Positions 59,610 to 64,000 of a stretch of 64,000 nt of DNA are shown in pieces. The stretch comes from an uncultured Pontibacter sp. (GTDB taxonomy: Bacteria; Bacteroidota; Bacteroidia; Cytophagales; Hymenobacteraceae). A program made the translations under genes and the position numbers. Each line of letters begins with the position of its first letter. The stretch's first letter is position 1. A model generated the notes under the pieces. It was not told where the DNA came from and made no database searches. It was given only the letters and a program-made list of their open reading frames with translations. The stretch is from assembly GCF_947492645.1 (NCBI RefSeq), contig NZ_CANLMZ010000001.1, positions 62,001-126,000 on the forward strand. Direction: 5' to 3'.

Positions 59610-61277
59610 ATGAGAGAAAGAGACCTTTGGTACAAAAGAGCCGTTATCTATGCCCTGGATGTAGAAACATTTCAGGATTCTAACGGTAACGGGATAGGCG
59701 ATTTTCAGGGCTTGATAGGGAGGCTTGATTACCTGGCTACACTTGGCATTACCTGCATTTGGCTGCTGCCTTTTTACCCCACACCTAACCGCGACAATGG
59801 CTATGATGTAATGGATTATTACAACGTAGACCCAAGGCTGGGAACATTAGGCGACTTTGCTGCTTTTATACGCGAAGCCAAAGAAAGGGGCATGCGTGTT
59901 ATCGTGGATCTTGTCGTCAATCATACTTCGGACCAGCACCCGTGGTTCCAGGATGCGCGCCGCGACAAGAACTCAAAATACCGCAACTACTACACCTGGA
60001 GCACCGAAAAACCAGAAGACCCTGCTTACAAACCAGCTTTTAAAGGTTCTGAAAACAGTATCTGGAGTTGGGACGAAGCAGCACAGGCATACTACCTGCA
60101 CCGCTTTTATGCACACCAGCCCGATTTAAACTTTAACAACCCCGAGGTGCGCAGAGAGATACATCACATCATGGGCTTCTGGCTTGCATTGGGCGTGTCC
60201 GGGTTCAGAATAGATGCTGCCCACATACTGGTGCAAAGCGATAGCGAAGACAGCACCGTAGATTTTTATGCTTTGATAGAGGACATGCGGGAGTATGTGA
60301 ACCTGCACAGCCGCGATGCGATACTGTTGGCAGAAGCCTCTGGCCCGCCAGAGATAGTGGGCCGCTTTTTTGAGGGGGATGACCGCATGCACATGATGTT
60401 TAATTTCCTGCTGAACCAACATGTTTTCCTGGCGTTGGCGCGCGAAAAGGGCAGCTCAATCTCTAAAGGATTAAAAATGATGCCTCCCAAATCTTCTAAC
60501 TCGCAGTGGCTAAACTTTTTGCGACACCACGATGAGCTTAACATTGAGGACCTGGAGCAGGATGAGCAGGAGATCATATTCAAAGCCTACGCCCCCAAAG
60601 AAGACATGAAAGTTTATGGCCGCGGCATACGTCGTCGCCTGGCGCCTATACTTGGTGGCAACCGCAAAAAGATAGAGCTGGCCTATAGTCTGCTTTTCAG
60701 CCTGCCGGGCACACCCATGATACAGTACGGCGCGGAAATAGGCATGGGAGATGACCTTAACCTGCCAGAGCGCAACAGCGTGCGCACCCCTATGCAGTGG
60801 GGGAACGAGCTGAACGGTGGATTTTCTAAAGCAGTAGATAAAGAGCTTATACGCCCGATAATTGACAAAGGCGAGTATGGCTACCAAAACGTAAACGTGG
60901 TGCAGCAGCAGCACGATGGCGGCTCTTTGCTAAACTGGATGGAGCGTGTTATAAGGTTGCGCAGGCAAAGTCCTGAATTCGGAGACGGCGAGTATACCAT
61001 TCTGGAAACCAAAGACAGCCGCTTATTTGCCCACAGCTGCGAACTAGAGTATAAAACCGTTGTGGTGCACAACCTAAGCGGCGATACCTGCCAGCTATAC
61101 TTAGCAGAGCTATGCGAAAACAATATGCACCTGGACGAAATCTTCGGCAATGCAGCTTATACTTTACCCAAAGACGGCAACGTGGACCTGGAGCCATACG
61201 GTTACCGCTGGTTCCGGCTGCACAAGCTACCCGAGGTAAAGAAAAAAGAAGCCAAAAAGAAGAAACAAAAAGAGTAA
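59610..61277 (+). CDS. GH13 enzyme, trehalose synthase-like
   Basis: A 555-aa alpha-amylase family enzyme resembling trehalose synthase (maltose to trehalose). GH13 regions: DLVVNHTSDQHPWF (I), GFRIDAAHIL with the nucleophile Asp (II), LLAEASG with the acid/base Glu (III), FLRHHDEL with the transition-state Asp (IV). The later sequence RGIRRRLAPILGGN, GTPMIQYGAEIGMGDDL and RTPMQWGNELNGGFS is close to TreS. Region IV has RHHDEL where TreS normally has RNHDEL. No signal peptide; no maltokinase fused. A Lys-rich tail (KKKEAKKKKQKE) ends the protein. Other GH13 specificities remain possible. Confidence 0.88.
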   Translation: MRERDLWYKRAVIYALDVETFQDSNGNGIGDFQGLIGRLDYLATLGITCIWLLPFYPTPNRDNGYDVMDYYNVDPRLGTLGDFAAFIREAKERGMRVIVDLVVNHTSDQHPWFQDARRDKNSKYRNYYTWSTEKPEDPAYKPAFKGSENSIWSWDEAAQAYYLHRFYAHQPDLNFNNPEVRREIHHIMGFWLALGVSGFRIDAAHILVQSDSEDSTVDFYALIEDMREYVNLHSRDAILLAEASGPPEIVGRFFEGDDRMHMMFNFLLNQHVFLALAREKGSSISKGLKMMPPKSSNSQWLNFLRHHDELNIEDLEQDEQEIIFKAYAPKEDMKVYGRGIRRRLAPILGGNRKKIELAYSLLFSLPGTPMIQYGAEIGMGDDLNLPERNSVRTPMQWGNELNGGFSKAVDKELIRPIIDKGEYGYQNVNVVQQQHDGGSLLNWMERVIRLRRQSPEFGDGEYTILETKDSRLFAHSCELEYKTVVVHNLSGDTCQLYLAELCENNMHLDEIFGNAAYTLPKDGNVDLEPYGYRWFRLHKLPEVKKKEAKKKKQKE

Positions 61278-61338
61278 CTATTTGACTAACAATACCAAAA
61301 CAACTGCGTTAATGTAAAACACAAGTATAAGCGCAGGC

Positions 61339-62418
61339 ATGAAATGGTCCTTAAACCTTGGTAGTATAGCAGGCATCAAAATTCTGGTGCATTGGACGTT
61401 TGTATTGCTGATTGCCTGGATCACCTTTTCGGAGGCGCAGCGGGGCAGCGATACAAACACCATCCTGCTGGCTATCGGTTTTATACTTACTGTTTTTTTG
61501 TGTGTGGTGTTGCACGAACTGGGCCATGCACTTACAGCAAAGCGCTTCGGTATCAAAACCAAAATGATAACCCTGCTGCCCATAGGAGGAGTAGCCAGCC
61601 TGGAGCGTATGCCTGAGAAGCCAAAGCAGGAGTTGCTCATAGCTGTGGCTGGCCCTGCTGTTAATGTGGCCATTGCGCTTTTACTTTGGCTAACCTTGCC
61701 CTCGTTGCAAAACATCCCCAACGAAGAGTTTTTTATCCGGATTACGCCTGCCAACTTCCTGTACTTGCTTTTATTTGTTAATGTGGTGCTGGTGGTGTTT
61801 AACGCCATACCTGCCTTCCCGATGGACGGTGGCAGAGTGTTGCGCGCGCTGCTTGCCTTTAAACTTGGCCGGGTGCGTGCCACGCAGATAGCAGCAAACC
61901 TGGGGCAACTGCTGGCAATCGGTTTCATATTTATCGGGCTGTTCTATAATCCATTCCTTATCCTGATAGGGGCTTTTGTGTTTTTTGGCGCCTATGCCGA
62001 AAACATGCTGGTGCAGCACCTGGACTACTTGCGCGGCCACAGCGTGCGCGAAGGTATGATGACAAACTTTGTATCCCTGGCCCCTTCCGAAACAGTAAAA
62101 GATGCCCTGAACAAACTGCTTATGGGCTCAGAGCACGAGTTTATCATAGAGCTGGAGGGCAAAGTAGTAGGCATACTTACCCGCATGCAGTTGATACAGG
62201 CTGTAAAAGAGGAACAATTAAATATCGCCGTTTCAGAGATCATGTCCCATGATTTTAGAACTTTTAACGTGCAAGATAAACTCTCGGAAGCCTATACCGA
62301 ACTTCAGAAAACACGTGCTCCGCTCCTGCCTGTTTTGGAGAACGGCCGCCTGGCAGGTGTCATCAATACCGATAACATCAATGAGTTTATCATGATAAAA
62401 TCTGCGCTCGCACATTAA
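61339..62418 (+). CDS. Site-2 protease family metalloprotease with CBS domains
   Basis: A 359-aa membrane metalloprotease (M50 family) that cuts substrates within the membrane. About six helices; zinc site HELGH (59-63) in [14 protein letters not shown] and the third ligand Asp163 in [11 protein letters not shown]. Two CBS repeats follow at about 240-355 ([30 protein letters not shown]), which may sense adenosine nucleotides. This is the Rip-like M50B-CBS class. It lies 61 bp after the GH13 gene in the same direction, so they may be cotranscribed. Confidence 0.92.
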   Translation: MKWSLNLGSIAGIKILVHWTFVLLIAWITFSEAQRGSDTNTILLAIGFILTVFLCVVLHELGHALTAKRFGIKTKMITLLPIGGVASLERMPEKPKQELLIAVAGPAVNVAIALLLWLTLPSLQNIPNEEFFIRITPANFLYLLLFVNVVLVVFNAIPAFPMDGGRVLRALLAFKLGRVRATQIAANLGQLLAIGFIFIGLFYNPFLILIGAFVFFGAYAENMLVQHLDYLRGHSVREGMMTNFVSLAPSETVKDALNKLLMGSEHEFIIELEGKVVGILTRMQLIQAVKEEQLNIAVSEIMSHDFRTFNVQDKLSEAYTELQKTRAPLLPVLENGRLAGVINTDNINEFIMIKSALAH

Positions 62419-62532
62419 CAATTAACCGAGATTAATTTTCTGCCCGGCGCATTTACAAAGCTTTTCTCTCAGTTAGGCTTACTATTCATTTCTTGTGCCT
62501 CTACTTACTTTTTTACATATCCCGCCATCAAC

Positions 62533-62548
62533 TACGAAAAATATCGTA
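62533..62548. promoter_or_regulatory. BlaI-type operator, distal copy
   Basis: TACGA-AAAATA-TCGTA, a perfect 5-bp dyad with 6-nt spacer, 78 nt before the blaI-like ATG. Its partner with the same arms is at 62564-62579; the centres are 31 bp apart, about three turns. Confidence 0.6.
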
Positions 62549-62563
62549 ATTAAAATTTCATTT

Positions 62564-62587
62564 TACGAAATCATTCGTATATACTTG
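62564..62587 (+). promoter_or_regulatory. blaI-like promoter with proximal operator in its spacer
   Basis: The operator TACGA-AATCAT-TCGTA (62564-62579) is directly followed by TATACTTG (62580-62587), a near-match to TAnnTTTG with one mismatch. The dyad thus fills the spacer between -33 and -7, where a bound repressor would block RNA polymerase. Confidence 0.6.
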
Positions 62588-62625
62588 TAGTGCAACTAAG
62601 CTGCAACCTTAACTATCTATAAACT

Positions 62626-63015
62626 ATGACTTTGGAAAAAACACCTAAACCCACCGAATCTGAACTGGAAATATTGCAGGTACTTTGGCAACACGGCCCT
62701 AGTACTGTCCGGTTTGTGCACGAAGAGCTAAGCAAGAACAAAGAAGCTGGCTATACTACTACCCTGAAGCTGATGCAGATCATGGCTGATAAGGAAATGC
62801 TAGAGGTAGATAAATCGAGCCGTTCGCACATTTTTCATGCTGCCCTTGAGGAGGAGAAAACGCAACAGCAGTTGCTTGATAAGTTTCTGGATGCCGCTTT
62901 CAGGGGCTCGGCCAGCAAGCTGGTAATGCAGGCACTCGGCAACAGCAACACATCCAAAGCAGAACTAGACGAAATCAGAAACTTATTAGATAAACTGGAA
63001 GGAGGTAGCAAATGA
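62626..63015 (+). CDS. BlaI/MecI/CopY family repressor
   Basis: A 129-aa winged-helix repressor. The N-terminal helix-turn-helix PTESELEILQVLWQHGPSTV, RFVHEELSKNKEAGYTTTLK and a C-terminal dimer part (LLDKFLDAAFRGSASKLV) fit the BlaI family. The cleavable Asn-Phe site of staphylococcal BlaI is not evident; a different release mechanism may apply. It overlaps the BlaR1-like gene by 4 bp (ATGA). The two upstream dyads are its likely autoregulatory sites. Many Bacteroidota have such pairs not linked to any beta-lactamase. Confidence 0.92.
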   Translation: MTLEKTPKPTESELEILQVLWQHGPSTVRFVHEELSKNKEAGYTTTLKLMQIMADKEMLEVDKSSRSHIFHAALEEEKTQQQLLDKFLDAAFRGSASKLVMQALGNSNTSKAELDEIRNLLDKLEGGSK

Positions 63016-64000
63016 ACCACATCCTGAATTTATTTTCCGAAACCGTTGTGCAGGCCCTGGGCTGGACCTTACTGCACTCGCTATGGCAAGGCGCTTTGCT
63101 GGCTATCATACTTAGCCTGCTGATGCTGGTGCTGCACCGCCACTCCTCTAAAACACGTTATACTATAGCAGCAGGTGCTTTGCTGTTTCAGGTGCTCGTA
63201 TCGGCTGTAACTTTTGATCATTATTACTTTCTGCCTGCCCCAGAAACAGCAGAAACCAACCTTGTTTTTGGGGCCTCCACAGCACCGGCAACCAGCGTGG
63301 CAGCTCCTGCATCGTTTTGGGAAGCACCTTTAGATACCGCCAAAGTATACTTTGAGCAACACATGCCTTTAATTGTTACGTTCTGGTTGATGGGCCTGGT
63401 GTTGATGGCGTTACGGTTTATCGGCGGGCTGGCTTACACCCAGCGCCTGCGCCACTATAAAACTACACCGCTCTCCGAAAAATGGCAGCAAAGGCTGGTG
63501 GCGCTACGCCAGGAGCTGGGCATGTCTAAAGTAGTGCGGCTGGTAGAATCGGGGTTGGTAAAGGTACCGGTGGCTATAGGCTATACTAAACCAGTTATAC
63601 TATTACCGATTGGTGCTGTAACCGGCCTTTCGCAGGCGCAGGTAGAGGCTATACTTGCCCACGAGCTGGCACACATCCTTCGCCGCGATTACCTGTTCAA
63701 CATCCTGCAGTCTATTGTAGACATTATCTTTTTTTACCACCCTGCCATGTGGTGGATATCTGGCTTGGTACGCGACGAACGTGAAAACTGCTGCGATGAT
63801 ATAGCGGTAGCTGTTTGCGGCAGTAACCTTACATATGCCCGCGCCCTTGCCGAGCTGGAAGCCATGCGCTTGCCAGCCGGACCGGCACTTGCCCTGGCTT
63901 TTGCAGGAAAGCGAGGCACGCTGATAAGCCGCATCAAACGCCTGGTAGGAAAACAATCCATGCGCCCAACTTTTGCGGAAGGTTTTATGGCTGCCCTGAT
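63012..64000 (+). CDS. BlaR1/M56 family membrane metallopeptidase (3' end missing)
   Basis: The first 329 residues of an M56 (BlaR1/MecR1) transmembrane peptidase. Helices near 15-40, 50-68, 118-140 and 240-258; the zinc motif HELAH is at 217-221 in LAHELAHILRRDY. Start ATG overlaps the repressor stop (ATGA). In BlaR1 systems the peptidase relieves repression when an external sensor domain detects its ligand; here that domain lies beyond the right edge, so it could be a penicillin sensor, a TonB/CarboxypepD-like domain or other. No beta-lactamase is in this window. Confidence 0.92.
   Translation, partial: MNHILNLFSETVVQALGWTLLHSLWQGALLAIILSLLMLVLHRHSSKTRYTIAAGALLFQVLVSAVTFDHYYFLPAPETAETNLVFGASTAPATSVAAPASFWEAPLDTAKVYFEQHMPLIVTFWLMGLVLMALRFIGGLAYTQRLRHYKTTPLSEKWQQRLVALRQELGMSKVVRLVESGLVKVPVAIGYTKPVILLPIGAVTGLSQAQVEAILAHELAHILRRDYLFNILQSIVDIIFFYHPAMWWISGLVRDERENCCDDIAVAVCGSNLTYARALAELEAMRLPAGPALALAFAGKRGTLISRIKRLVGKQSMRPTFAEGFMAAL

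Overview
The window is chromosomal DNA of a Bacteroidota bacterium, most likely Cytophagales/Hymenobacteraceae (Pontibacter-like). This rests on a full type IX secretion/gliding core (GldKLMN, PorP, PorW/SprE), exact matches to the Bacteroidota promoter pattern TTTG-N19-TAnnTTTG, TonB receptors with N-terminal carboxypeptidase-like domains, and many Bacteroidota-only families (DUF4271, DUF4286, two-TPM/LemA cluster). The genus is an inference from gene content. I see no rRNA, tRNA, CRISPR array, insertion sequence, prophage or integrase; the region reads as a stable core chromosome with a few small accessory pockets.

Layout. 1-4.4 kb: F-type ATP synthase operon on the minus strand (two small membrane genes, then atpB, E, F, H and the start of A, which runs off the left edge). 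4.7-11.8 kb: plus-strand operon porW/sprE, penicillin-binding protein 1A, uvrC. 12.0-17.6 kb: convergent minus-strand T9SS operon porP-gldK-gldL-gldM-gldN, sharing a bidirectional terminator with uvrC. 17.7-22.0 kb: minus-strand run lipB, a small unknown gene, a WecA/TagO-type transferase, DUF4271, hemD-like. 22.3-25.6 kb: yraN, a MORN-like lipoprotein, htpG. 25.9-29.4 kb: a His-rich secreted protein, a ZnuD-like TonB receptor and an acidic lipoprotein, which I read as a metal (probably zinc) uptake unit. 29.6-42.7 kb: mixed housekeeping and unknown genes (YdeI-like, lipoproteins, DUF4286, GNAT, acyl-ACP thioesterase, prolyl oligopeptidase, 2OG-Fe oxygenase, Tiki-fold protein, LytTR regulator, sugar nucleotidyltransferase, LemA and two TPM proteins). 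42.9-46.9 kb: tail-to-tail hybrid histidine kinase and NtrC-type sigma-54 activator. 47-56.7 kb: small secreted proteins, polA, SGNH lipoprotein plus FadL porin, a thioredoxin-reductase-like flavoprotein, cyanophycinase. 56.7-58.2 kb: gene-poor stretch with a tandem dyad operator and two 54-residue secreted peptides. 58.2-64 kb: a beta-barrel-like protein, arfB, a trehalose-synthase-like GH13 enzyme, a CBS-containing site-2 protease, and a BlaI/BlaR1-type pair cut by the right edge.

Most notable signals beyond ordinary annotation: (1) the heptamer AAGTATA/TATACTT occurs roughly 110 times by eye where about 10 would be expected, inside genes and at terminator bases, but is nearly absent from the atp and gld operons; (2) a tandem dyad TGTYCG-CTRC-CGRACA with covarying arms upstream of twin 54-aa secreted peptides; (3) a pair of TACGA-N6-TCGTA operators flanking the blaI-like promoter; (4) a T9SS promoter whose -33 box sits inside the upstream terminator stem; (5) the His-rich protein/TonB receptor locus with a dyad and competing hairpins. 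All counts were made by eye without tools.
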